This document shows positions 52,801-61,966 of a stretch of 64,000 nt of DNA, in pieces (position 1 is the stretch's first letter; each line of letters opens with the position of its first letter). A model generated the notes under the pieces. The model was given only the letters and a program-made list of their open reading frames with translations. It was not told where the DNA came from and searched no databases. The position numbers and the translations under genes were made by a program. The DNA comes from Pyxicephalus adspersus. Taxonomy: Eukaryota; Chordata; Amphibia; Anura; Pyxicephalidae. Location: contig NC_092861.1 of the NCBI RefSeq assembly GCF_032062135.1, positions 59,479,572 to 59,543,571 of the forward strand. Reading direction: 5' to 3'.

Positions 52801-55442
52801 ACAGACCTGGAATGCCTACAGTAAAAGTATTAGATCTTTTTCATAACATCTTTCTACAAAATTCCACTGCACAATCTTTTTGTATTACAACTGCAGCTTA
52901 AGTATAAAGATGTATCTTGTCTGTTTTACATTTAATTTCCTGTACAGACAACCCAAGTGGCAACATAACGTTAGAGTAGGAAAAGCCATCACAGGTAACA
53001 GACCAGATACGTTTACTATGTGAAATTTATATATGTCTTCAGACCACTTTGTTGGGTATTTATGGCAGTATAAGATTCAATCTTAAACAAATATGCAAGC
53101 TATCCAAAACATCATCAGATTCAATTAGAGACCTCTGTCATTTTTATTTTACTTGTCACACACATGTATGTAATAATAAAAAAAAATAAAAAAAAGTTTT
53201 TACTTAAAATAAAAAGTTAGACACCCTTTTATTTAAAATAAAAAAATGTATTTAAAAAAAAAAAAAAAAGAAAAAAAAAAAGAAGGGCAGACAGGGAGCT
53301 CTTTCATTAATGGAAGAAAAAATTGCCAATTTCACAAATGCGCAGTGAGATCGGCAGGCTTTTTTCTCCATCAAAGTCACCCGATCTCTTCCCTGCACAG
53401 TAGAAGATCAGGTGACGCAGGAAAAGAGAAATGTATTCAATATATAAAAACATAGGTTTGTACAATAACAAGGTCAAGACTTTAACATTACGTGTATTTA
53501 ATAATCCATTTTTGATCGATAGTCTCAACACGTACAGACAGATTTCCTGCAGGCTTGCTGGGCTTATGCTAGTCATCTGATCTGGGTAACAGTGTCATCC
53601 AGACAGGAAATTAGAAACAATTATATTGGGTGCCTACATAACTCATAAATTATGTGTAAGTTTTACTACCTAGAAATGTGCAATAGTCAGTCACAATGGT
53701 TGGTCTCTTTGTGATTAATAACTACCGACTTGTTTAAGGTAAAGGAGTTATCAATAAAAACTATACCCCAATTATGTCCACCAAAGCTATATATTATAGC
53801 TGTGGCGAGAGGAAAAAATATATCTGTAATAAATACAGCATAGCTAAAGCAAAGTATAGAAAAACATTTTTAAATCGTCTAGTTTGCTAAATGGTTATTA
53901 TTTGTAAAAGGAATGTAAACTGTTGCATGTCCCTCTCATTCCCCAAGCATTCATAGAAGTTGGCATTGCTACTGTGAATGTTAAAAGCCACACCACACAA
54001 TGCTTTCATGTGCAGCTCATCCCATGCCAGCATAGTTTTCTGGTTGACACATTAGTCAGAGGACATTCCTCTACAAGCAACTGATTTTCTGATAATCTGT
54101 GAAAAACAAAACGGAACTCCATGTTTGACCAAAATCTTTAACCAATGGAGATATAAACAGTTCAGTAGACATGTCATAGACAAGTTGTAGCAACCATTAT
54201 TTCATATCACATTATTTAATTATTACTGTTAATAAATTACTACCTCCTTGTATAAAACAGGAATATTCTTAAAAACCTTAGAAATAGAGAAACTTCAACA
54301 CTCAACAATGTTTGTTGTTAGGTTCATTTCTTTATAAAAACCTTACAAAATATAAGTTCATTATTTAGACTGCATTTTGCTTACCTTCAGGCAGCTGCAG
54401 CAAGTGGTTTCTCCTGATATTAAGGTCTCGCAATGATTCTAATTTGCCAATGTGTCTAGGAATTGTTTGGATCTCATTGCAACTCACATCCTTAAAAAAA
54501 TAAATAAAGTATTTTTTCACACAGTATTCAAATTTAACTTGAAATTTTAACCATGCAAGTAGAAAGCAGCAAATACTGACTTGATGGTAAAGCAATCTAG
54601 TGAAAAAAAATAAGTGCACAACAACACACTATTCACTATCCATGTGCTAACTGAAGATACAGGAAAATTCATTTATAGATCTTCTTGAGATAATTTTTAG
54701 GACCATCTGTGCAATGTACAGATACAAGTATTAGATGTGCTGATTGGTCATCTTTATATGCACATGGTGAGCCACACAGTGTAATAACATCTCTATTAAT
54801 TAAAGTGCTATTTTGAGTATTACAACATCAAATACACCATAAATTTTAATTAAATAAAAAGAAGCAAAATCATACCAGCTCTGTCAGATGTTTCAGAAGA
54901 CCAATATCTTCTGGCAAAGAGTCCAACTTATTGTTACTAGCTATAAGTACTTTTAGAGGTAGACTGCAGACATGCCCTGGAAGTGTAGTAAGTTGTTTTC
55001 GACTTAAAAGGAAAAACAGAAAAGCAAAATACTTAAAATCAATGTACTCAAAATGTAAACCCAGACGGCAAACTGAAATGGAAAAAAACAAACACACACA
55101 CAATGGATGTACACAATGTAAACAAAGTATATTCAAAATATGTACTGTATGGTTTGAAACTAGAACCTTTCACAGTAGGCCATTGGTAGACAGGCTTCCC
55201 TGGACCAGATACTAAGTTTCCACTATAATATAGAACTGGCAAACTTGGCACTAAACATTACTTAGTTTTATTTACAATGTAGCAAATAGATACAAACCTA
55301 AGATTAAGGAAGGTCAGTGCTTGAAGATTAAGAGTAGCTTCTGGCACATAGCGGATACAGTTCTGGTAAAGATTTAGGCTTTCCAGGGAAACATAATGAC
55401 AGATCTCAGCAGGAATCTCTGACAGTCTGTTCCGAGAAAGAT
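28068..55442 (-). CDS. LRCH3: Leucine-rich repeat and calponin homology protein 3 (5' end off window)
   Basis: LRCH3 is a cytoplasmic/cortical scaffold with N-terminal leucine-rich repeats and a C-terminal calponin-homology (CH) domain; with DOCK7 and myosin VI it is reported to displace septins from actin. Nineteen internal exons on the minus strand join in one frame, followed by either of two terminal exons. Counting from the first complete residue in the window, LRRs fill about 1-190 (DLSRNRLSEIP, LPLKVLIASNNKLDSLP, DVSCNEIQTIP, LDFSCNKVTVIP). A conserved linker follows (GALDSGFNSVDSGDKRWSGNE), then an acidic stretch, a charged helix (STRREAKLAAQQYEEER) and the CH domain from about 548. 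The product would be about 667 residues here (soluble end) or 696 (hydrophobic end), plus about 85 from exon 1. Exon 1 was not seen up to 64000, so intron 1 exceeds 8.5 kb. Confidence 0.96.
28188..31302. other. LRCH3 sequence between the two terminal exons
   Basis: 3.1 kb of AT-rich non-coding sequence. It is intron for the distal isoform and in part 3' UTR for the proximal one. No repeats with clear ends were seen. Confidence 0.6.
31303..31509 (-). CDS. LRCH3: LRCH3 alternative terminal exon A, hydrophobic tail
   Basis: Acceptor CCTCCTGGACAG, phase 0 after ..KIGVPQ. Encodes 68 residues then a stop. DKVCLPSDILQLNLCNIKGT supplies a last CH helix. It is followed by LGFGVFYCTLMLLLFLLY, a roughly 20-residue hydrophobic segment, and a short WVLTFWTQA tail. 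This pattern resembles the C-terminus of the paralogue LRCH4, which is known to carry a transmembrane segment. The isoform would be tail-anchored with the LRR and CH domains in the cytosol. A minus-strand ATTAAA at 31102-31097 could end this transcript. Confidence 0.82.
   Translation of the reverse strand, partial: DKVCLPSDILQLNLCNIKGTLECLLSFGEGLRAPTLSSHLLGFGVFYCTLMLLLFLLYRWVLTFWTQA
32410..32487 (-). CDS. LRCH3: LRCH3 exon 20 (CH domain)
   Basis: Acceptor CTCCCAACAG, donor GTAAGA. Encodes PKLTMAKCRRNVENFLEACK to KIGVPQ and ends in phase 0, compatible with both terminal exons. Confidence 0.96.
32564..32701 (-). CDS. LRCH3: LRCH3 exon 19 (CH domain)
   Basis: Acceptor TTCTTTTAG, donor GTAAGT. 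Encodes NIESRLKLSLPSDLGAALTD to HVPSPAV. It contains the CH core LTDGVVLCHLANHVRPRSVP, which is nearly invariant in the family. Confidence 0.97.
32784..33130. mobile_element. hAT MITE remnant carrying a minisatellite
   Basis: The left part reads TTTCTCAACCAGGGTTCCTT, like the 5' end of the element at 12314. The interior word ACTGACTACCAATGTAAG has expanded in tandem. No clean right terminus or 8-bp duplication was found. Confidence 0.6.
32900..33115. repeat. Minisatellite, 32-bp unit, about six copies
   Basis: Unit TTGTTCCTGACTACCAATGT plus AAGGGGGGAACT, about 32 bp. Six recognisable copies differ by a few bases (GGTGGCAAC, GGGGGGAAC, GGGGGCAAC) and a degenerate seventh follows. It lies in the LRCH3 intron between exons 18 and 19. 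Confidence 0.92.
34084..34187 (-). CDS. LRCH3: LRCH3 exon 18
   Basis: Acceptor GTTTCCAACAG, donor GTTTGT. Encodes (S)TTPPLAAPTSDNSGSGQSI to QKITDQLRK. The last residues start the CH domain. Confidence 0.93.
34298..34399 (-). CDS. LRCH3: LRCH3 exon 17
   Basis: Acceptor GTCTTTGCAG, donor GTCAGT. Encodes (I)HLSSPASASPYRSSPQRPE to VREDVKR plus one base. SPQRPESFLFRAAVR is the conserved core. Confidence 0.93.
34632..34680 (-). CDS. LRCH3: LRCH3 exon 16
   Basis: Acceptor GTTTGCAG, donor GTAAGT. Encodes SDERSSVTAVSPSSQT plus one base, matching the human SDDRPNALLSSPATET stretch. About 24 human residues between exons 15 and 16 (SLSGLNQVG..) were not found here. Confidence 0.85.
34781..34816. repeat. 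(CA)n microsatellite
   Basis: About 17 CA dinucleotides, roughly 100 bp upstream (in transcript sense) of LRCH3 exon 16. Confidence 0.9.
34817..38400. other. LRCH3 intron 15, first part
   Basis: AT-rich non-coding sequence. Several ORFs of up to 153 codons occur on either strand, but none resembles a known protein or has exon-like borders. Confidence 0.55.
38401..39025. mobile_element. hAT element, second copy, opposite orientation
   Basis: Starts CAGGGGTTTCAAACTC and ends GAGTTTGACACCCTTG. Its interior is the reverse complement of the element at 23016-23704 (for example GACTTTGTCTAAGTTTTTAT here against the left end there). No perfect 8-bp duplication was seen, so it is older or its ends have decayed. 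Confidence 0.82.
39026..41594. other. LRCH3 intron 15, remainder
   Basis: AT-rich non-coding sequence before exon 15. Nothing recognisable. Confidence 0.55.
41595..41648 (-). CDS. LRCH3: LRCH3 exon 15
   Basis: Acceptor CTTCATCTCAG, donor GTAAGA. Encodes CSLPSRRSQHTDDSALLV, matching the family's CPFPSRRSQHTDDSALLV. Confidence 0.95.
42670..42711 (-). CDS. LRCH3: LRCH3 exon 14 (42-bp microexon)
   Basis: Acceptor CCATAGCAG, donor GTATGT. Encodes KALSPEKQSPLDTE; human has KASQSPQKQHPLLDG at this place. Length is a multiple of three, so it could be skipped without a frameshift. Confidence 0.88.
43788..43817. repeat. (AAAT)n microsatellite
   Basis: About seven AAAT units in the LRCH3 intron between exons 13 and 14. 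Confidence 0.85.
44219..44344 (-). CDS. LRCH3: LRCH3 exon 13 (charged helix)
   Basis: Acceptor GGATCCCATAG, donor GTAAGT. Encodes TDKDLQHRRDLLESTRREAK to RLTHSDSLN, a predicted charged helix conserved in LRCH proteins. Confidence 0.95.
44494..44545 (-). CDS. LRCH3: LRCH3 exon 12 (short linker)
   Basis: Acceptor CTATTTTAG, donor GTAAAG. Encodes (R)SQLDAMYLISLTKNSNQ. It roughly matches the SSLLSLSASHNQ region of the human protein. Confidence 0.82.
45382..45465 (-). CDS. LRCH3: LRCH3 exon 11 (linker)
   Basis: Acceptor TTTCTTTCAG, donor GTAAAG. Encodes (R)ILEEPRRPESLSLTNKQ to SPRRQNE plus AG. It is open and in phase on both sides, but I cannot align it to a human LRCH3 segment from memory. It may be alternatively spliced or lineage-specific. 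Confidence 0.8.
45509..45985. mobile_element. piggyBac-type TTAA MITE
   Basis: Left end CCCCCTAGGCGGTAATTTCG and right end TTAGAATGCAAGGGGGGTTAA form imperfect inverted ends with TTAA on the right. The right 200 bp (GTTTTGTTTAAAGTTTATTA.. and AAGAATTATAGGCCTACAAT..) recurs at 49803-50077. Non-coding; intronic in LRCH3, starting just upstream of exon 11. Confidence 0.75.
46249..46325 (-). CDS. LRCH3: LRCH3 exon 10
   Basis: Acceptor ATTTTGCAG, donor GTTTGT. Encodes GSPLKLNPTRESQRPED to KQLYQS plus AG. Aligns with GSPVKPV..QKTED..YLHQ of the human protein. Confidence 0.9.
46691..46722. repeat. (AAAT)n microsatellite
   Basis: About eight AAAT units in the LRCH3 intron between exons 9 and 10. 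Confidence 0.85.
46939..47078 (-). CDS. LRCH3: LRCH3 exon 9 (acidic stretch)
   Basis: Acceptor TTTTGCAG, donor GTAAAT. Encodes (V)DHDLDQIDYIDSYATEEEEE to SSQFMAYIEERRVTHE. Confidence 0.96.
47162..47279 (-). CDS. LRCH3: LRCH3 exon 8
   Basis: Acceptor CTTCATTCCAG, donor GTAGGT. Encodes PTDEFTDLPLKTSDRSKEQR to NSVIANGG plus one base. Confidence 0.95.
47771..47864 (-). CDS. LRCH3: LRCH3 exon 7
   Basis: Acceptor TGTTTTTAG, donor GTAAGA. Encodes (C)HDDVYPGRTYGALDSGFNSV to GDKRWSGNE, a signature motif of the LRCH family. Confidence 0.97.
48310..48640 (-). mobile_element. tRNA-derived SINE, second copy
   Basis: Shares order and words with the copy at 5955-6275: TATAGTGCTGACATATTA, AATCTAATGTCCCTA, ATGTTTTTGGGACCGG, GGAGGAAACCCACGCAAACA. 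The tRNA-like head at its right end is more decayed. LRCH3 intron. Confidence 0.75.
48820..49802. other. Assembly gap (983 N)
   Basis: Unresolved bases in the LRCH3 intron between exons 6 and 7. ORFs that run through it are artefacts. Confidence 0.99.
49803..50077. mobile_element. piggyBac-type TTAA MITE, right part, cut by the gap
   Basis: Begins at the gap edge with a (TA)n tract. It continues with the same 3' sequence as the element at 45509-45985 and ends in TTAGACCGCTAGGGAGGTTAA. Its left half is hidden in the N stretch. Confidence 0.75.
50078..51245. other. LRCH3 intron 6, remainder
   Basis: AT-rich non-coding sequence next to exon 6; no feature seen. Confidence 0.55.
51246..51355 (-). 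CDS. LRCH3: LRCH3 exon 6
   Basis: Acceptor TTTCAAATAG, donor GTTAGT. Encodes ICIKGKIHIFKYLNIEACK to EYDRRPLGFGS plus TG of Cys. This is the end of the LRR cap. The intron downstream contains the assembly gap. Confidence 0.95.
51538..51674 (-). CDS. LRCH3: LRCH3 exon 5 (LRR)
   Basis: Acceptor TTCCATACTAG, donor GTAAGA. Encodes (E)LADLPLVRLDFSCNKVTVIP to NNPLQSPPAQ. Confidence 0.97.
52581..52778. mobile_element. hAT MITE, 198 bp
   Basis: Starts CAGTAGTCGCCAACTGGTGG and ends AAAAGGTTGGCGACCACTG as inverted ends. Flanks TCGCAAAG and TCTCAGAG agree at 6 of 8. It is related to the element at 23943. LRCH3 intron between exons 4 and 5. Confidence 0.82.
52787..54384. other. LRCH3 intron 4, remainder
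   Basis: AT-rich non-coding sequence with poly(A) tracts near 53250-53280. No gene recognised. Confidence 0.55.
54385..54490 (-). CDS. LRCH3: LRCH3 exon 4 (LRR)
   Basis: Acceptor TTTTTTTAAG, donor GTAAGC. Encodes DVSCNEIQTIPRHIGKLESL to NHLLQLPE plus one base. Confidence 0.97.
54876..55002 (-). CDS. LRCH3: LRCH3 exon 3 (LRR)
   Basis: Acceptor CCTTTTAAG, donor GTATGA. Encodes (S)RKQLTTLPGHVCSLPLKVL to DIGLLKHLTEL, in phase with exons 2 and 4. Confidence 0.97.
55298..55442 (-). CDS. LRCH3: LRCH3 exon 2 (LRR)
   Basis: Acceptor TTTATTTTAG, donor GTTTGT. Encodes (D)LSRNRLSEIPAEICHYVSLE to LQALTFLNL plus AG of Ser. Two LRR units, almost identical to other vertebrate LRCH3. Confidence 0.97.
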
Positions 55443-56070
55443 CTAAAATAAAAATATTATCAGTATTAGTTGTCTCTCTAGAAGTATACAGAACAAAGGT
55501 TAACAACACATATTCTAACATGCCTTTATCCACCGTAAGCAAACTTATTGATCATGAGAAAACCTTCCTTCCACCTATTTTTGGAAAGGCTTTTTTGTGG
55601 AGAGGGTAAGGTATTGGCAGAATTTTAAAACAAATTGATAAGGAGCCACATTCAAAGTAAACAGTCATTGCACAGTAAACATTTTGGTATCTTAGCGAAT
55701 ATAAAGTAAAAGACGCAGTTGTTTGGTTTGTTTTGAGTTCTAAACTCAAATTCTCTCTCCAGGATTGGATATTGCTGTTACTCTGCAACTAGCAGGAAAC
55801 TGAAAATACCCAAGTAGGCACCCCGAGGTACAAATATTGCAGGCAGCAAATACTGTACAGAATACCAGCTTCCAGCACCTTCAGTTCTGTTTTACATGTT
55901 CTGAGATACTCCCAGGTATTTACTGTCACGTACATTCTATTTTTCTGTTATTGTGGGTACTTTTTGTACTTGTTTCTAAAAGTTTTTTGAGGCAGCCTCT
56001 GCTAGTTTGCTTTCGCTTTAAGTATTTCCACTTGAAAACCTGTTCCACAATATTTTTTTTCTATGCATAA

Positions 56071-56101
<31 letters not shown>

Positions 56102-57423
56102 TAATTTTTATTTGTGATATGTTACATCACCATCAAGAAACAAATGTTGGTTAGAGAAAAAAAAAAAGCCTCACCACGCAATTCCTACTGAGGCACTGAT
56201 ATACAACAAATAATGTGCGGTATATAATGTTTCCTCCTTTCTAAACCTCAAGGATTCTGCAACCCAATGGAACGTACAAAAAACAAAAAAGTTTTACTGA
56301 ACTATGCTCCTGTATAAAGAACACTTTTCCATTAAATACAGAATACATCTCGAAGTAAGCTTTCATCCCAACCTAAACACTTCATCCACAGGGGCTATCT
56401 TTTTTGAGAAATGCATTTAAAGTAGTGAAGCAGGGAAAACCATGAGACTAAACTGTAACTGCGCAGTTACAAGAGGAACAACTGCATCTGTGATTTATAT
56501 TTAGCCTTTCTTTGCACGGAAACCGGCTGTGCCAAACACTGAAAGCAACTCCCAGCATTCTCAGCGACTGCCTTCATCTAGAGATCAAACAAATAAGACT
56601 AACCATAGAGCAGGCACACCAACTTTACACAAATAAAAAACTCACTGTTATAAAGTGACAGAAAGTGATGGCCATTGCATACCAAACAGGCAAATAGCAT
56701 AACAATTAACAGAAATATTGTAGCACTTAGCATTCACTTTAAGAAAAACGAATACAGCGCACAAAGCTGGTCTAAGAAATGCCAGAGCAGAAAGCACTGC
56801 AAAAATAGCTGGGAATGACATGATGCAACAAATATGTGAATGTGACAAAGCAAAGAAATACCATTCACATATCTCATATGAACTAGCCCTACAGGTTTTA
56901 GAAACATCTGCAGTCTTGTTAGAAACTATAAGCAGAAGTATGAAAGCTCTGCATGTTTTCAGATTCTATTAAATAGATTTATTTATTTTTAGATAATCAA
57001 CTAGAAGGACCTCTAAATCATTGAAGTTGTTACATTGTTTCTCTGTTAGAATGAAATATCAGCCGCATAGCAACTGTATTGTTTTCAATAGATGCAGATT
57101 TTTAATGGGAGAGGGACAGTAGTGCAGAAAAAGCCATGCAGTGCAGAGATAAAAATGTAAAACTAGTAGAACATCTACCTATCCAATATATGTACATTTA
57201 CTGTCCAACATCCCAAAAGATTTGTAAATGTATACAGTTTTGTGATTTGGACCCATCTTTTATATAGAGGCTACAGAGACCGGCTTACTTAAAATAGAAT
57301 ATAAAATGCAATGCATATTTACTCTCCTTACTTATAGTCCGGATTAAAACATTTTCAGGGCTGTGGATTTGGAATATTTTTGGGGTATCTCGAGTCAGAG
57401 TTGGCAAAAAATGTACCGACTCC
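55443..57423. other. LRCH3 intron 1, first part
   Basis: Non-coding sequence with an (AT)n run at about 56081-56104. I searched it for the GC-rich first exon of LRCH3 and did not find it. Confidence 0.6.
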
Positions 57424-57578
57424 AGTGCTTAACCCAGAAATGTTTTAAGCCGGGTGGTAAGAAATCGTAGGCGGGTGTATAGTGACCAAACGCTTCAGTA
57501 ACCACCCAAAAACAGCCGGGTGGGTGCTAAAAAATGCCGGGTGGTGCGCCCAGCTAAAAGGGCTTGGGGAGAACTCTG
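57424..57578. mobile_element. hAT MITE nested in another repeat
   Basis: A body rich in GCCGGGTGG words lies between the direct repeats CGACTCC (57417-57423 and 57579-57585). Those repeats belong to a surrounding sequence (GGCTGTGGATTTGGAATATT.. ACTCCTATTAAGG) that looks like an older repeat. It is short and non-coding. Confidence 0.6.
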
Positions 57579-57689
57579 CGACTCCTATTAAGGAATATTA
57601 GGCAATAATAAAATATAATATGCAATAATGTCCTATTCCAAAGATAAAGGTCACAATAAAGTAGTACACAGTAATACAGTAACATTATG

Positions 57690-57691
<2 letters not shown>

Positions 57692-57736
<45 letters not shown>

Positions 57737-57740
57737 TACA
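57692..57740. repeat. (TA)n(CA)n microsatellite
   Basis: A TA run passes directly into a CA run in LRCH3 intron 1. Confidence 0.9.
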
Positions 57741-59311
57741 CGTCCCCTGCACACTGGGAGTGTTGTGAGAAAACAGAGGTGTTGTTTATCACCACATGCC
57801 TGCTTCACACACCTGTCTGCACTCTACTTATACGCTCCTTTTTTCTATACTCTTAATAATTTTGCACGCCACGAGAATTATCTGATATCTTAGAAGAAGC
57901 ATCCAAGCTTATTACTATTCAACATGTACATTGTGCTGTTCATTATTTAGCAATAAGAGATCGACTGAAAGATCATCATGCGGCTGCTCTAATTTTAAAG
58001 TTGAGGCAAATAACAATTGCAGTCAGGGCCCCTAAAATGAAGCTTTTCTAAGGAGACGTGCGGGAAAAGGAGCCATTCTGGATGCTTTGCTTGAGCTACT
58101 GGACAAAGAGAACACTTCATTAACAGAAAATCAGTGGGAGATGGTGCAAGTACAAGAATTAGAAAAGTCTCCTTTTTCACCCCTTTACCATCACAAAGAG
58201 GTTGCAATCTGAAAATTTAACAACTGGCACATTTTTCCTAAAATGGAACAGCTTGATATATTGCTGAACAAATGTGGGGGGTAGTAGCTGATAGTATTAT
58301 ATCTTAAACAAAGAAAAGAGAGGATCCTTTACTGGATAATCAGAATAGAAGAAATTTTGATTTGTTCAATTGTTGAATTTCATTGCACAATTCCAGCAAA
58401 ATGCAGCCCAGTGCTCATGATGTAGAAGGGCTCCTAATGCTGCTATGTAACATAGATGGTGAAATACCACAATTTTTTGTAATTTTACCTTGAGGAAAGT
58501 TACACTTTAATTGTTGAACTATCTCACAATGTGTTCCTTTTACAAAGCAGGGCAAACTGCTCTATATTTACGTCTGACTCCATAGAAATTTATTTTTGTA
58601 ACGCATGTACCGCACCAGTTGCCATTCACCTTAATTTGTTGAGACTTTTTTTTTTTTTTTGGAATCAAATTCAAAGTTCACAGTTTCATCATTTTAAATG
58701 TTAAAAATCTGTTATTTTCCATCAAATACAATGTTTAACTGATTTGCAAATCAATGCACAGTGTTTTTTTTTTTACATTTCATACAATAGAGCTAAAGAA
58801 AGATGGTTAAATATTTATCCAGAGATGGAGAACAATGACTAGTCCAAGTCTCCAAGAGGAGACCTATAGAAGACTGGTTATATCCATTGAACATAAGGTG
58901 ACTCAGTTAACTGCTTTCCTACATATATAGTAAACACAAATATTAATTTAGGCATGTGAAAAAATTAATAAAACATACACAAACCCTAAACTAACATTAT
59001 ATGCACTATTGCACTAAACTAACCTTTATTAGGTTGATTTATGCTAAATGGTTTGGGACTCCGAAGATTCAAAGCAATAGTATGAATCACTGCTAAAAAC
59101 AACATTTTTATTTTTAAACCTCATTTCCAACTTAGTTGACTGACAAATCAGATCTTTTTGTAATACCATTATTTTATTTTTACTACCCAGCTTGGTGCCA
59201 TCTGCAAGAACAGAAATGGAGTTTTTTTATCCCTTACTTAAACAGACCCCCTATACATACACATTATATATAAATTTATATACACATACACACAAACACA
59301 TTTGTCATATA

Positions 59312-59480
59312 CAGTTAGGTCCATAAATATTTGGACCGACAACTTTTTTCTAATTTTGGTTCTGTACATTACCACAAATAATTTTAAATGAAAACTCAAG
59401 ATGCAGTTGAACTGCAGACTTTCAACTTTTTGTTCAGTGGGTTGAACAAACAATGAGCAAAAATACAAAAACCATTTAAA
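59312..59480. mobile_element. Tc1/mariner-like terminus, truncated
   Basis: The sequence CAGTTAGGTCCATAAATATT followed by TGGACCGACA, placed at a TA, is a terminus often seen on Tc1/mariner-type elements of fish and frogs. The partner end was not found. The right limit is approximate. Confidence 0.6.
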
Positions 59481-59689
59481 AATTAAGACCAATCATTATA
59501 TGTTCACCTTATGGTGTAGATCTAGGGGTACAGAAACATACAAACCTATCCATTAACAGATATGCAAACAGCTTTAAAAGCAAAAAAAAAACACTTTCCA
59601 CTTTCTAAGATTTAGGATTCTGGGTATATAAGTGTATCTAGCAACCCAGGTGCTACAAACACCCTTATCTCCTAGTCTGCAGAAATCTC

Positions 59690-60175
59690 TCTAGAGCCAA
59701 ATTGATATGCCCCTGCCGAAATACACCAGGAAACTCTGCAGCTATGTGCTGCTGGTGGCCAGAACCGCACTGGCGTGGGCTTTAAAATCACCATCTATCC
59801 CAATGGCTTCGGTAATGGCTAAACTAAACTGGGTAATTTGAATGACAAGCTCATTTGCACCCTCAAGGATACCCCACATGCCTCTGAACTAACCTGGCAT
59901 CCATGGATTGAACACTGTTCCTCAGCTCAGTCGCCTTCTTGATGTGGACACCCATACTCTTCCCTCCCTACCCCTATTCCTCACTCTCTGTTATTTTTTT
60001 GTTAAACAGGATATGTATTGATTCCTTAAGTATTGGATGTATGACTACACAATGTTTGTTGATAGGTCACTTTGTATTCCGCTGTATTCACAATGTGCTT
60101 ACCATACTCACACTCTGTTATATAAATTCTTCTTGTTAATTATGCTTTTTCTGAATAAAAACTTATCAAAATAGG
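59690..60175 (+). mobile_element. LINE 3' fragment
   Basis: A GC-richer stretch with conceptual LLVARTALAW, comparable to the ILVAARTRIPT end of ORF2 at about 19.4 kb. A 3' UTR with AATAAAAACTT near 60155 and A-rich sequence follows. The ORF is broken. Confidence 0.6.
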
Positions 60176-61239
60176 TGTATCCAGCAAAGGTGTTTTGAAG
60201 TATTTATAGCTAAACCATGTTTCATATTTTTGGATAGGGAATGGGTAAATCATCTCATGTTACTGTGGATTGCTGTCCATGCCCAACGGGGAAAATTTCC
60301 TTTACTTTCTGTTCTGGAGACACTAAGTGAATATAAGAGAAACTCATAAGGTGAAGTAAAAGGTTACTGAAAAAAAAGGTGCCCACATTGGAAGATATTT
60401 TCCCTTCCTCGGTGGGGAAACTGATAGCAATAAATACTTGGAGAATTTACTCTTCCTAAATCTATTCAAAACTTAAAGGAAGCGAGGGTGGTGAACATGC
60501 CAGGATTGACCGGAGTTTTACTATACTCCCTAGTGCGACCATAAACATGTAATTGGTCATTTTCTCAGTCAAGTTAAAAAAAAAATAAAAAAAGAACCCC
60601 GAGTGCCTCAATCAAATCAATAAGGAACCCTGCCACTAGAATATAATTAGAGAATGAAAAGAAGCCATTCCTGACAATGCCATGGAGGTCATAATTACCA
60701 ACTTCCTATTTTGTGAATGCCATGTGCCTGGTTGCCCTACTGAATTCTTGGCTTCAAAACCTTGTGTCACTAACCCAGGAGACTAACATACATAGTTTTC
60801 TAGGTCAGTGACTCAAGGCACTTAGCCAGTAGGTAGGCCAACAGCCAAGCAATTACCACTTTAAGATAATTATCAGTAATGGCAGCCCACTTATTTCTCT
60901 TAAGAAACATTAGTATAGGAAAGTAATGATCTTTAATTGAATAATTTGGGATTAACTACAGCAGCCTTAAATTATATTAAAGAAATTTTTGAACGCCAAT
61001 ATTCCTTCTATTATAATGCAGCCAGCCTATATCCACTGCTTTCCTGTGGTGGCAGACGACAAAAAATCTTGTGTGTGACAATCGAAGACCTAATTAGCTT
61101 TGTGCTCTTACCACCAGGTTTATAAACCCTTGCTGCAGGACACAAAAGAAAAGAACACAGTAAAACAAGAACACATACCTTCCTCCTTTCTGTACATTAA
61201 CATAATTCACAATATTTAGGAGCCTAATTTTTTTTTTGA

Positions 61240-61280
61240 ATAGTGTTACTTTTAATGAAAGACATTAAAAGCAACACTAT
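61240..61280. repeat. Short hairpin, 18-bp stem and 5-base loop
   Basis: ATAGTGTTACTTTTAATG and CATTAAAAGCAACACTAT pair at 17 of 18 positions around AAAGA. Flanking T-rich and A-rich runs could extend the stem. It may be a tiny MITE or a chance fold-back. Confidence 0.8.
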
Positions 61281-61936
61281 CACAATAAAAAAAGGTAGGT
61301 CCTGCAATGTACGTGACGACAGTGAGTAGGCTACAAACAAAGAATCAGTGAAAACAAGTGGCAATAGGGACTATCATAAGCTTGAAGGGTGCAGGAGTGA
61401 GGAATAAGATAACTATTTCTCTGCTCTATACAACCCCAAGAATAAATATTTTTACATTGCGATATAACATATCTCTAAACCTCACAGAAAATGTACTAAA
61501 TGTACATTTATTTAGTAGACATTCATCTATTATCAAATTGTCAAAGAAAAACCAAATCAATTACACATACACGTCCACCTGAACATTTCAAAATGCCTGT
61601 GGTATAGATTTCTAAAAGAACAATTAACTGAAACAAAAAGGTGTCCCTAAGGCCATGAAACGTACTTAACAACTACATACTTTGTTAACTACAGTCAGAA
61701 ATGCCTAAAGGGCTCCAACATTTTAATACATGTAGGACCTAGTAAAAAGTCATGAAATAACAGATGAGAAATAATGAACTTTTCTTTAAAACAAACAAGT
61801 AACAGTGCATTGAAATTACTCAATCAAATACCTATGGACAGCCAGGATACCAACTGTGGCCTATGGCATGTACACTACTAAACTGAAGCCAACCCTGTGC
61901 ATCTTCACATACTGAACGCATACTGCTGCTGCAAAT

Positions 61937-61966
61937 ATCTATCTATCTATCTATCTATCTATCTAC
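61937..61966. repeat. (CTAT)n microsatellite
   Basis: About seven tetranucleotide units. Confidence 0.9.
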
